Both the position numbers and the translations under genes were made by a program. From Paenibacillus barengoltzii NBRC 101215 (GTDB lineage: Bacteria; Bacillota; Bacilli; Paenibacillales; Paenibacillaceae), in contig NZ_BILV01000028.1 in NCBI RefSeq assembly GCF_004000745.1, forward strand, positions 1-38,522: a stretch of 38,522 nt of DNA. The letters are read 5' to 3'. How positions within the stretch are numbered: position 1 is the first letter of the stretch; the number at the start of each line of letters is the position of its first letter. This document shows positions 15,591-23,529 of this stretch, piece after piece. The notes under the pieces were generated by a model. That model had not been told where the DNA came from. It was given only the letters and a program-made list of their open reading frames with translations, and searched no databases.

Positions 15591-17939
15591 ATGACTAATC
15601 ACACAGCTGCAATCCTAAGACTTGAAATCGGCCAAGCCAACAAAACGATCCGCCCCGGCAAACTCGCCCTGCATGCCGGAAGCAATCCGAAAGGAGAATC
15701 GTTTGGATTTACTAACTTCTATATGACTCGCAACGGCGAACCGGTGATTCCAGTTGTGGGCGAGTTTCATTTTTCCCGTTTCTCATACTTGCATTGGGAA
15801 GAAGAGCTGCTGAAAATGAAAGCCGGCGGCGTTCATGTGGTTGCAACTTACGTGTTCTGGAATTTTCACGAGGAAGAGGAGGGCGTCTTCGATTGGAGCG
15901 GCAACCGCAATCTGCGACATTTCATCGATCTCTGCGCCAAGCTTGAGCTGCCGCTCATCTTGCGGATCGGCCCGTTTTGTCATGGTGAAGTCCGCAACGG
16001 CGGCATCCCCGATTGGGTGTTCCGCTATCCGCTGGAGGTTCGCTCTAATGATGAGCGCTACTTGTCACTGGCCCGACGTTTGTATCGGGAGATCGCTCGG
16101 CAAATCCAAGGCACTTATTATCAAGAAGGCGGTCCGGTGATCGCTGTGCAACTGGAGAACGAGTATATGCATGCCGGCGCACCGTTGGATGCTTGGGGAT
16201 ACAGCTCCGGTCAATACGTGACCGCCGGTACGGAGGGCTCCGCCCACTTGGACGAATTGCGCCGGATTGCCGAGGAGGTAGGCATTCGTCCGCTGTTCTT
16301 CACTGCAACGGCTTGGGGCGGAGCCGCTGTGCCAGAGGATGGCACGTTACCCATGCTGGCGGGGTACGCTTATACGCCGTGGATTCCCAACCAACCGCCA
16401 AGCCGGGAGTTCCTGTTCCAGGATTTGCACGTTACGCCTGCTGAGCCGGTAAATTACGACAGCCAGGAGTATCCGGTAGCTTATTGCGAAATGGCCGGCG
16501 GCATGCAAGTCAGCTACAAGGCACGGCCTTACGTACCTGCGGAGAGCGTCGAGGCGATGACGTTGGTGAAGCTGGGCAGCGGCAGTAACCTCCTGGGCTA
16601 TTACATGTACCACGGTGGTTCCAATCCTATCGGCCGCAAGACGTTCCTCAACGAATCCGGTTTACCAAAAATCACCTACGATTACCAATCGCCCTTAGGC
16701 GAGTTTGGACGGGTTGGTGATTCGTATGACCGTATCCGTGCGATCTCGTTGTTCTTGCAATCTTTTGGTCACCTTCTGGCTCCGATGGGGACCGTACTGC
16801 CCGCAGGTCAGGAGCAAATCGCACCGGAAGATACCCAGAGCATCCGTTGGTGCGTCCGACAAAAAGACGGCTCCGGCTTTGTGTTCCTGAACAACTTCCA
16901 GGATCATGTCGATCTGCCGGATCGCCGGCTGCGAATCGAACTGGATACGCCGAAGGGGAAGGTATGCTTCCCTCAAACCGGAGAACTCTCCCTTCGGAGC
17001 GGGCTTGGCGCGATCCTGCCGTTCAACCTGGAGCTGGACGGATTGATGATAGTGAGCGCCACCGCCCAGCTCTTAGCCCGGTTAGAGGCAGGGGACGAAA
17101 CGGTGTTGGTGTTTTTTGCCCATGACGGAATGGAACCTGAGATCGTGCTCCGAAAATTTTCGGTATCCGAAGTAGGAGGGGAGGAGTGCCATGGCGTCGT
17201 GGAAGAAGACGAAGCGAACTGGATTCTTCGCCCGGCGGCGGGCCGCCAGTATCAGATCCGTGTGAAGACGACCGAAGGCAAGACCGTTCGCCTTGTCACC
17301 TTAACCCGAGCTGAGGCATTGCAAACGTATCGGTTCGACGGTCTGTGGGGCCGCGATACGCTGGTTATTAGCCCAAGCCACTTGGTGATGAGGGATGGAC
17401 AGCTTATCTGTACTTCGCGGGGACAAAACGAAGTGACTTTATCCCTCTTTCCTGCACCTAGCCCATCAGCGGAATTGCGGAGCAGTGCGGGAGTACTGCA
17501 AGCTGCGGCAAAACCTGACGGTTGTGTGTTCCAAACGTATACCCTTGATTTTGCCGCTTATTCGCCCGAGATGACTCTCCACTCGCCATCAGATCGCTCT
17601 GTACTGGTGGATGTCCCCGCTGACTGGCCGGAATCTGTGCCGGATGTCTGGCTTCGTATCGAGTACGACGGGGATGTAGCCGCCGCTTATCTCGGTGACC
17701 GGATGCTGACGGATCATATCCACTTCGGTCAGCCTTGGGAAATCGGGTTAAAACAAGTGCGTCACGAGTTGGAGAATCACCCGCTGCATCTCTCCATTAC
17801 ACCGCTGCGCCGAGGCACGGTACATAGTTACGTGAACCAGGCCTATGTCGAGCGATTTGAAGGAGTGGAGATCGCCAAATTTCACAATATTCAGGCGATC
17901 CCCCATTATGCCGCACGTTTATGGATGCAAGGCAAATAA
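15591..17939 (+). CDS. Beta-galactosidase, glycoside hydrolase family 35
   Basis: A 782-residue GH35 enzyme that removes terminal beta-galactosyl residues by a retaining mechanism. The catalytic barrel covers about residues 35-370 with FHFSRFSYLHWEEELLKMKA, VVATYVFWNFHEEEEGVFDW and LRIGPFCHGEVRNGGIPDW. The acid/base is Glu191 (QLENEY) and the nucleophile Glu300 (YCEMAGG), both in their expected contexts. The C-terminal half is beta-rich, as in other GH35 enzymes. No signal peptide is seen, so it should be cytoplasmic and act on imported galactosides. AGGAGG precedes the ATG by 11 bases. It is divergent from an AraC regulator and followed by its own terminator. It is one of two beta-galactosidases of different families in the window, the other being GH42. 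Confidence 0.94.
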   Translation: MTNHTAAILRLEIGQANKTIRPGKLALHAGSNPKGESFGFTNFYMTRNGEPVIPVVGEFHFSRFSYLHWEEELLKMKAGGVHVVATYVFWNFHEEEEGVFDWSGNRNLRHFIDLCAKLELPLILRIGPFCHGEVRNGGIPDWVFRYPLEVRSNDERYLSLARRLYREIARQIQGTYYQEGGPVIAVQLENEYMHAGAPLDAWGYSSGQYVTAGTEGSAHLDELRRIAEEVGIRPLFFTATAWGGAAVPEDGTLPMLAGYAYTPWIPNQPPSREFLFQDLHVTPAEPVNYDSQEYPVAYCEMAGGMQVSYKARPYVPAESVEAMTLVKLGSGSNLLGYYMYHGGSNPIGRKTFLNESGLPKITYDYQSPLGEFGRVGDSYDRIRAISLFLQSFGHLLAPMGTVLPAGQEQIAPEDTQSIRWCVRQKDGSGFVFLNNFQDHVDLPDRRLRIELDTPKGKVCFPQTGELSLRSGLGAILPFNLELDGLMIVSATAQLLARLEAGDETVLVFFAHDGMEPEIVLRKFSVSEVGGEECHGVVEEDEANWILRPAAGRQYQIRVKTTEGKTVRLVTLTRAEALQTYRFDGLWGRDTLVISPSHLVMRDGQLICTSRGQNEVTLSLFPAPSPSAELRSSAGVLQAAAKPDGCVFQTYTLDFAAYSPEMTLHSPSDRSVLVDVPADWPESVPDVWLRIEYDGDVAAAYLGDRMLTDHIHFGQPWEIGLKQVRHELENHPLHLSITPLRRGTVHSYVNQAYVERFEGVEIAKFHNIQAIPHYAARLWMQGK

Positions 17940-17945
17940 AATCGT

Positions 17946-17990
17946 AAAGCGCAAGTGCAGGAAAATTCTCTTGCCCTCGCGCTTTTTTTT
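17946..17990 (+). terminator. Terminator after the GH35 gene
   Basis: AAAGCGC pairs with GCGCTTT around an inner imperfect stem (GCAGG/CTTGC), followed by a run of T, starting six bases past the stop codon. Confidence 0.75.
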
Positions 17991-18029
17991 CAGAGGACGG
18001 AGCAGAACTCGCGCACCTCGTTCCTACGC

Positions 18030-18914
18030 TCAGTTCACCGGCAATCCCCGTTCGCGCGCAAAATTGCCCCAATGCGGCCTCCGCCCGTCGATATCGATGA
18101 ACCCGTATTCGTCGGACAGGTCCCAGCTGGTCAGCGCCCGGCCGGCTTTTTCATGAACGTTCGGGTCTGCGGCTAAGGCAGCCACCGCTTGCCCCACAAA
18201 ATACGGCGTTTCGGATTCCGCGTATAACGGTTCCTTCTTGATGGCATCTTGCCAATTCGCTTCCTGAACGCCAAAGTAATCCAACATCTGCTCGGAACGC
18301 AAAAATCCAGGAGTCACCGCCACTGCCGTCACATTGTACGGCTTCAGTTCCTCAGCCATGGCTGCGGCCAAGTGGATCGGTGAGATTTTCGCCAAACTGT
18401 AGTACAGGTTCCCACGATAGTTATAAGTCGACCCGTCGGTAATTTCGATGACCAGACCTTCTTTCCGTTTGATCATCATCGGTACCCCGTAGTAACTCGT
18501 AATGAGATGGGTACGGACTGCCCGTTCTTGCATTAGCAGCCCGTCATCCAGCGGTTGTTCCCAGAACGGAGTATTCCAATGGGTGATGTGCTCGCCGCCC
18601 CAAATGTCGTTCACCAAAATGTCCAAGCGTCCGTTCTGTTCCTGGGCCACACGTTCAAACAAAGCCTTAACCTGTTCCGGCACCGTATGATCTGTGCGGA
18701 CGGCAATCCCGACTCCGCCGCGAGCGGTTACCATTTCGGCTGTCTCGTCAATCGTCTCCGTCCGGCCGATGTCCGACGCTGCTCCCCGGACGCTCCGTCC
18801 GGTGCAATACACCGTGGCCCCTGCAGCCCCCAGCATAACGGCGATTCCCCGTCCTGCTCCCCGCGTTGCCCCAGCAACAACGGCCACTTTTCCCGCTAAA
18901 GGTTTCTTGTCCAT
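18030..18914 (-). CDS. Short-chain dehydrogenase/reductase (SDR) family oxidoreductase
   Basis: A 294-residue NAD(P)-dependent oxidoreductase. The cofactor glycine motif is AGATRGAGRGIA (about 14-25), followed by CTGRSVRG, whose arginine suggests NADP preference. DILVNDIWGG holds the NAG-like stabilising segment, and the catalytic Tyr/Lys are in YYSLAK. VTAVAVTPGFLRSEQM is the PG motif after the active site. The substrate is unknown; the sequence resembles DHRS1-like SDRs by general impression. Start ATG 18914 follows AAAGGAAG, slightly far away (12 bases). It is divergent from a WYL-domain regulator with a palindromic operator between the two, so it is probably that regulator's target. Confidence 0.92.
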   Translation of the reverse strand: MDKKPLAGKVAVVAGATRGAGRGIAVMLGAAGATVYCTGRSVRGAASDIGRTETIDETAEMVTARGGVGIAVRTDHTVPEQVKALFERVAQEQNGRLDILVNDIWGGEHITHWNTPFWEQPLDDGLLMQERAVRTHLITSYYGVPMMIKRKEGLVIEITDGSTYNYRGNLYYSLAKISPIHLAAAMAEELKPYNVTAVAVTPGFLRSEQMLDYFGVQEANWQDAIKKEPLYAESETPYFVGQAVAALAADPNVHEKAGRALTSWDLSDEYGFIDIDGRRPHWGNFARERGLPVN

Positions 18915-18972
18915 GGTTTCGTTCGCTTCCTTTCCAGTTCGAATTTAGCACGTGCTTTTGTAGCATAACAAA

Positions 18973-19011
18973 GGATATATGACATCTATTGTCTTATATC
19001 CATGGTATAAT
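18973..19011. promoter_or_regulatory. 29-bp palindromic operator and promoter between the SDR and WYL-regulator genes
   Basis: An inverted repeat GGATATATGACA (18973-18984) and TGTCTTATATCC (18990-19001), five bases apart, matches at 11 of 12 positions. It immediately precedes TATAAT (19006-19011) with an extended -10 TG (TGGTATAAT) directed at the WYL regulator gene. A repressor bound here would block RNA polymerase in both directions. Confidence 0.65.
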
Positions 19012-19048
19012 CATTCATACATCTAAAGAGGCGGAAGGGGGAGTTGTT

Positions 19049-20014
19049 GTGCGTGCGGATCGTTTGCTTAATCTGCTGCTCTTGCTTCAGAACCGGGGAA
19101 AAATGAGCTCGCGCCAGCTGGCAGAACTGCTGGAAGTGTCGGAGCGGACGATCGTCCGGGACATTGAGGCGTTGAGTGCGGCGGGCATCCCCGTGTACGC
19201 GGAGCGCGGCTCCCGCGGCGGCTGGGTGCTGGCGGACAGCTACCGGACGAATCTGACCGGCATGCGGCCGGAGGAAATCGTCTCGCTGTTGCTGGCGAAC
19301 CATAACGAGCTTTTGAAGGATCTGGGGATTCAGGGGGACTTTCAAGCTGCTTACCAGAAGCTATTAGCGGCTGCCCCCGCCCCAATCCGGCAGGATGCCG
19401 AGTTGATCCGCGAGCGCCTCCATATCGACGGGGCTGGTTGGCACGCTTCGGAGGAGGCTTTCCCCTGGCTGTCCGCCGTACAGGAGGCGGTGTGGGCCCA
19501 GCGGAAGCTGCGCATCCGCTATCGCAAAGAAGAGGGGATCACCGAGCGGATCATTCACCCCTTGGGGCTGGTCGCTAAACGTAACGTATGGTATGTAGCG
19601 GCCGAGCAAGAGCCTGACGGTGAGCTTCGCACGTTCCGTATTTCTCGGTTGGAAGAAGCCTCGCTGTTGGATGAAACCTTCATGCGACCGGAGGGGTTTG
19701 ATCTGGCAGCGTATTGGGAGCAATCAACCGCCCGCTTCAAATCCGAGTTGCCCCGTTATGTCGCTCGGGTACGGACGACCGAAGCCGGGTTGGATCGTCT
19801 GCGCAAGGAACGATTTATTAAGGTGCTTCAAGTTGAAAACTCGGACAACCAGGGCCAGATCCTGGCGGAGGTCGACCTCCAGACACTGGACTGGGCATGC
19901 GGCGTGATCCTGAGGATCGGCCGAGATGCGGAGGTCTTGGAGCCGCAAGAGCTGCGGGAACGCATGATCTCCGAAGCCCAAGCGATCCTCGCTTTGTACG
20001 GACACTTAGACTAG
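19049..20014 (+). CDS. Transcriptional regulator with HTH and WYL domains (YafY type)
   Basis: A 321-residue regulator. The N-terminal winged helix-turn-helix (about 1-60) reads RADRLLNLLLLLQNRGKMSS, QLAELLEVSERTIVRDIEAL, then AGIPVYAERGSRGGWVLADSY. The WYL sensor domain sits around residues 140-210 with KLRIRYRKEEGITERIIHPLGLVAKRNVWYVAAE and TFRISRL. A WCX-like C-terminal extension follows (VARVRTTEAGLDRL to DWACGVILRIG). WYL domains bind nucleotides or nucleic acid in characterised cases; the signal here is unknown. GTG 19049 is chosen as start because GGGGGA lies six bases before and the protein then begins MRADRLL, as usual in this family. It probably controls itself and the divergent SDR gene. 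Confidence 0.92.
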   Translation: MRADRLLNLLLLLQNRGKMSSRQLAELLEVSERTIVRDIEALSAAGIPVYAERGSRGGWVLADSYRTNLTGMRPEEIVSLLLANHNELLKDLGIQGDFQAAYQKLLAAAPAPIRQDAELIRERLHIDGAGWHASEEAFPWLSAVQEAVWAQRKLRIRYRKEEGITERIIHPLGLVAKRNVWYVAAEQEPDGELRTFRISRLEEASLLDETFMRPEGFDLAAYWEQSTARFKSELPRYVARVRTTEAGLDRLRKERFIKVLQVENSDNQGQILAEVDLQTLDWACGVILRIGRDAEVLEPQELRERMISEAQAILALYGHLD

Positions 20015-20047
20015 GCCCCCAATGCTGAGGTCGAGCGTCTTTTACAC

Positions 20048-20600
20048 GATTATCCCCTTCAATCAGGTTACGTAGAACAAATCCACTTTGGAGATGAGGG
20101 ACTGGGACATAGACAGTTGGCACTCAGCCAGCTCCCACCTCTGTCCGGCCTCCTTTGCAGGATTATCCCCTTCAATCAGGTTCCGTAGAACAGATCCACT
20201 TTGGTGATGAGAAGCAGGGGCATGGACAGTAGGCTCAGCTAGCTCCCACCTCTGTCCAGCCTCCTTTGAGGATTATCCCCTTTGGTCAGCTGACGGGAAA
20301 CAGGTCTACTCAGTGAAGGAAATGCAGAGAAGATCGCGGATATTCGTGTAGACAAGACGGTTGGAATGTGATTCCGGATTATTCTTGGATCCAGCCTCGA
20401 CTTCCTCCTGTTTTCGTGTTCGCCCATACAGGTACACCTCCCACATCCTACTTAACAAAAGGGATAATGATGTAAATGCCCCCACAAGAGGACTCTCTGA
20501 TCGAACGGGATCATGGTGCAAAAGCGACGCACAGAACACTCTCCCTGATCAAGAGGGATAATGCGTGAAAGGGGCCTCCACAAGAGTTGTGCCTCATCCT
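20048..20600. repeat. Intergenic array of tandem and inverted repeats, GATTATCCC type
   Basis: Three plus-orientation units begin GATTATCCCC at 20048, 20161 and 20271. The first two are near-identical (three mismatches in the first 51 bases) and share the tail GCTCCCACCTCTGTCC; the third is degenerate. Three inverted units begin GGGATAATG, GGGATCATG and GGGATAATG at 20461, 20508 and 20555, exactly 47 bp apart, with CCACAAGAG shared by the outer two. The plus and inverted units are related: ATTATCCC, five variable bases, ATCAGG. Short open frames here have no ribosome sites or family resemblance. This fills nearly all of the 653-base gap between the WYL regulator and the MBL-fold gene; 20340-20455 shows nothing recognisable. 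Confidence 0.75.
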
Positions 20601-20615
20601 CCAACCGCCTGCTTA

Positions 20616-20662
20616 TAAAAATAGCCGGCCAGAATCATTATCTTCTGGTCGGCTATTTTTTG
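20616..20662 (-). terminator. Terminator after the MBL-fold hydrolase gene, probably bidirectional
   Basis: AAAAAATAGCCGACCAGAA pairs with TTCTGGCCGGCTATTTTT on the minus strand with an eight-base loop, and T runs lie on both sides. It starts a few bases past the stop at 20668. Confidence 0.88.
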
Positions 20663-20667
20663 CATGG

Positions 20668-21528
20668 TTAGCCCAGCAGGAAAGCGCGTGGGGAAACGTA
20701 GAGGAAGCGCTCGGCTCGGGCCATGACGTGGACTTTTTGCTCTGGGAAATGCTCATACAGGTAGTCCACAAAATGACCTGGCTTCTCTGCATTTACCGCA
20801 AACAGGTCATAATGTAGCGGGATTACGGTGTCCGCGCCGATTTCCTGGGCGAAATGTGCCGCTTCGCGATAATCCATGTTTCCCACGATTCCACGCTGCT
20901 GGCGGAAGTAGTCCCGCCCGTTGATCGGCAGCAGGGCGATGTCCGGTTTCAGCTCACCCACTTGCTTGATCAATTCCGGAAAAACCAACGTATCTCCGGC
21001 ATGATAAAGCGTCACGCCGTTGAGCTCCAGAACGTACCCAACGTACCGGGGGCAGCCGTCGGCATCCCGTTCCAGCTGCTCATGGGCCGCCGCAATCGGC
21101 GTTACCCGCAGCTTGGAGAAGAGCTCCAGCGGCTGACGATCGTCGGCGGTCATGAGCACAGACTCCGAGATGCCCATCTCTAGCAATGCTGGCTTGCAGC
21201 ATGCCGGCGCAACGATTGGCGCCTCGGGACTGCTGCTATGCAGCCATGGCAACGTCCGCGCATCCATATGGTCATCATGTTCATGTGTTATCAGGCATAG
21301 CTGTACGCCTTCAATCTCTTCCGGTGCAATCGGTGCAGGAAATGCGCGCCGCCAATCACCGTCGTCCAGATCGCCCGAGAGATAAGGGTCTACGTAAATC
21401 GTGATCCCGTCCCCTTTGACGATGACGCTTTCCTGGCCGAGATACCACACCGCCAAGGTTCCGTACGGCGGTTCCGTCCGGGCGATCTCACGAATCAATG
21501 CCGCGCCTGTTCGCTGATTTTGGGTCAT
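20668..21528 (-). CDS. MBL-fold metal-dependent hydrolase, UlaG-like
   Basis: A 286-residue metallo-beta-lactamase-fold protein. The metal-binding motif THEHDDHMD is at about residue 80, with HAGDT (third ligand set), LPINGRD and PLHYDLF further on. This ordering matches the UlaG branch (L-ascorbate-6-phosphate lactonases and relatives), which is usually longer (about 350 residues), so the exact reaction is uncertain. It is likely cytoplasmic. The start is 24 bases after the GH2 stop codon and AAGGAG lies 12 bases before the ATG, so it is the second gene of the GH2 transcript and shares its cre-controlled promoter. A role in opening a sugar lactone during oligosaccharide breakdown is an inference. 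Confidence 0.85.
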   Translation of the reverse strand: MTQNQRTGAALIREIARTEPPYGTLAVWYLGQESVIVKGDGITIYVDPYLSGDLDDGDWRRAFPAPIAPEEIEGVQLCLITHEHDDHMDARTLPWLHSSSPEAPIVAPACCKPALLEMGISESVLMTADDRQPLELFSKLRVTPIAAAHEQLERDADGCPRYVGYVLELNGVTLYHAGDTLVFPELIKQVGELKPDIALLPINGRDYFRQQRGIVGNMDYREAAHFAQEIGADTVIPLHYDLFAVNAEKPGHFVDYLYEHFPEQKVHVMARAERFLYVSPRAFLLG

Positions 21529-21552
21529 TGGATAAGGGTACTCCTTGATTTT

Positions 21553-23307
21553 TTAGGTTCCCGCCACAATCGAACGGATAGTTTCCAGAGGCAGCTTCGG
21601 CTTACGATCGTAGGTCAGCAAGCCGTTAATTTCCTGTTCCACGTCCGTGAACTGGGTATAGCAGAAGCCTTGGACCACCGGAGATTGCAGCATCGGTACG
21701 ATTACATTCTTCAGGCGCAGCGCAAAATCCTCCTCATTCTCCGCACCGGAGTACCCCCAGCCTTCCCATTCATTCACCTTAAAGGAGATCCCGCCAAACT
21801 CTGTGACCAAAATTGGCTGTCCCTCGTAAGGGAATCCAGGTACCAGAATCACCCGATTCCCGGGAGCTGCAGTCAAAGCCGATTCGACGGTTGCATACCG
21901 CTCCTCCAACTTCTCCTTGCGCCATTCGTAGTCGTGAATCGTCACAAGGTCAGTGGTCACCAATTCCCATCCGTCATTGGAAACAACCGGACGCGTGGGA
22001 TCCAGCGACTTGGTCAGGTGGTACAGCGATACCGCGTGGTGCTGTTGCTGCTTGTCGATCATGATGTTGGTCACGCCCCAGCTTTCGTTCAGCGGAACCC
22101 ATGCCACGATGCAAGGATGGTTAATATCCCGCTCCACCGCCTGGATCCATTCTCGCGTCATCCGACTGACATACTGCTCAGTGAACTGGTAGGCGTTCGC
22201 CATCTCCCCCCAGACCAGCAGCCCCAGTTTGTCGGCCCAATACAAGTAGCGGGGATCTTCGATCTTCTGATGCTTCCGCACCCCGTTCAGCCCCATGGCT
22301 TTTACCAGCTCCACGTCCCGGCGCAAGTCCTCATCGCTTGGCGCAGTCAGCAAGCCATCCGGGAAGTAGCCTTGATCCAGCACCAGCTTCATATAATAGG
22401 AGCGATTATTTAAGTGCAATTTGCCGGATTCCACGGAAATTTTGCGCATCCCGAAATAGCTTTGGACCTTGTCCACAGGTGTACCGTCGATCAACAGAGT
22501 TAACTCCAGATCGTACAAGTTGGGGCGTTCCGGTGTCCACCAGCGTCCCAAGCCATGATCGTTAAAATCCTCCAGATGGATCACCCGGCGACCTGACTCA
22601 TGACTTACGGAGAAGCAATCCTCGGTGACAAATTCCCCGTTAAACGTAATGACCGCTTTCATGCTGGCTTTAACGGAGGCGCTGTGTCCCGCCAAAAACA
22701 CCTCAAGCCCGATATCATTCTTGTCGATGTCCGGGACCAACCGAATGCGATCAATTCGCGTCGTAGGTACCGGCTCAAGCCAGACGCTCTGCCAAATCCC
22801 AGTCGTGCGGGTATAGAAGATGCTCTCGGATTGATCCTTCCAATACTGCTTGCCCCGCGGCAAGGAAACATCGCGGCTGTAGTCCGTCGCCTTCACAACA
22901 ACGGTATTCTCGCCTTCATCCAGTACATCCATAATATCCGCCGTAAATGGAGTATGTCCGCCTTCATGCATTGCTACCAGATGCCCGTTCACCCATACTT
23001 TGGCCTCATAATCCACAGCACCAAAATGCAAGAGCAGTCTGCCTGACTTGTAGTCTTGAGGTACGGTAAACGTTCTCCGGTACCATACCTGGTCGTGTAC
23101 AGTCGGGTCACCTATACCGCTCAGCTTGCTCTGATAGCAGAATGGCACGTTGATTTTCCGACTGAAATCATGTGTCTCGTACCATCTGTCTCTTTCACCA
23201 ATTCCTTGGTCGTCAAATTCAAACTCCCACTCACCGTTTAAACTCATCCAAGCGTCGCGGACAAATTGGGGACGGGGGTACTCGTTACGTAAAGGTTGAC
23301 TTGTCAT
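21553..23307 (-). CDS. Glycoside hydrolase family 2 enzyme (beta-galactosidase/glucuronidase-like)
   Basis: A 584-residue GH2 enzyme with the sugar-binding jelly-roll (about 10-180; SLNGEWEFEFDD, VWYRRTFTVP, VWVNGHLVAMHEGGHTPF), an immunoglobulin-like middle domain (about 180-290) and the catalytic barrel from about 295. The acid/base is Glu408 in VPLNESWG and the nucleophile Glu503 in VTEFGG. It retains configuration and releases a terminal sugar; galactosidase, glucuronidase and arabinopyranosidase activities all occur in this type and cannot be separated here. No signal peptide is seen, so it acts in the cytoplasm. GGAGCGG precedes the ATG. It is transcribed from a cre-containing promoter identical in layout to those of the transporter operon and the second GH43 gene, and is followed by the MBL-fold gene. 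Confidence 0.92.
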   Translation of the reverse strand: MTSQPLRNEYPRPQFVRDAWMSLNGEWEFEFDDQGIGERDRWYETHDFSRKINVPFCYQSKLSGIGDPTVHDQVWYRRTFTVPQDYKSGRLLLHFGAVDYEAKVWVNGHLVAMHEGGHTPFTADIMDVLDEGENTVVVKATDYSRDVSLPRGKQYWKDQSESIFYTRTTGIWQSVWLEPVPTTRIDRIRLVPDIDKNDIGLEVFLAGHSASVKASMKAVITFNGEFVTEDCFSVSHESGRRVIHLEDFNDHGLGRWWTPERPNLYDLELTLLIDGTPVDKVQSYFGMRKISVESGKLHLNNRSYYMKLVLDQGYFPDGLLTAPSDEDLRRDVELVKAMGLNGVRKHQKIEDPRYLYWADKLGLLVWGEMANAYQFTEQYVSRMTREWIQAVERDINHPCIVAWVPLNESWGVTNIMIDKQQQHHAVSLYHLTKSLDPTRPVVSNDGWELVTTDLVTIHDYEWRKEKLEERYATVESALTAAPGNRVILVPGFPYEGQPILVTEFGGISFKVNEWEGWGYSGAENEEDFALRLKNVIVPMLQSPVVQGFCYTQFTDVEQEINGLLTYDRKPKLPLETIRSIVAGT

Positions 23308-23340
23308 TTTTCCGCTCCTTCGGGTCTTTATTTATTGTTT

Positions 23341-23413
23341 TTGTTTTAATACATAATTTTTGTATCTTTTAAGCTAAATATAGCCCCGAACTTCTGTTTT
23401 GTCAACGCTTTCA
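23341..23413 (-). promoter_or_regulatory. GH2 promoter: cre site over -35 plus downstream operator
   Basis: Reading the minus strand, TGAAAGCGTTGACA (complement of 23400-23413) fits the CcpA cre consensus TGWNANCGNTNWCA fully. Its last bases form the -35 TTGACA; 17 bp later comes TATATT (complement of 23377-23382). Just past the expected start lies ATACA-N7-TGTAT then TAAAACAA (complement of 23341-23366), shared with two other promoters. Confidence 0.8.
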
Positions 23414-23481
23414 GTCGATTTTTCTAATTACATTAAGTGTTTTTATTTTACGAACTTTTTGGAATTAAGTGCCTATGATAC

Positions 23482-23514
23482 AAAAAACCACCGACTCCCC
23501 AAGGAGTCGATGGT
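23482..23514 (-). terminator. Terminator at the end of the transporter/GH43/regulator operon
   Basis: Minus strand: ACCATCGACTCC pairs with GGAGTCGGTGGT around a four-base loop, followed by six T, 15 bases past the regulator stop. Confidence 0.92.
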
Positions 23515-23529
23515 CAAATTAGAGCTTAT

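Noticed and set aside
20239..20539. Small minus-strand frames of 62 and 77 codons
   Set aside because: They lie within repeat units, lack ribosome sites and resemble nothing known.
20048..20600. CRISPR array
   Set aside because: Spacing near 47 bp is suggestive, but the units are few, degenerate, change orientation, and no cas genes are present.
21520..22413. 297-codon plus-strand frame opposite GH2
   Set aside because: Shadow of the GH2 gene, which has all catalytic motifs; the antisense translation has none.
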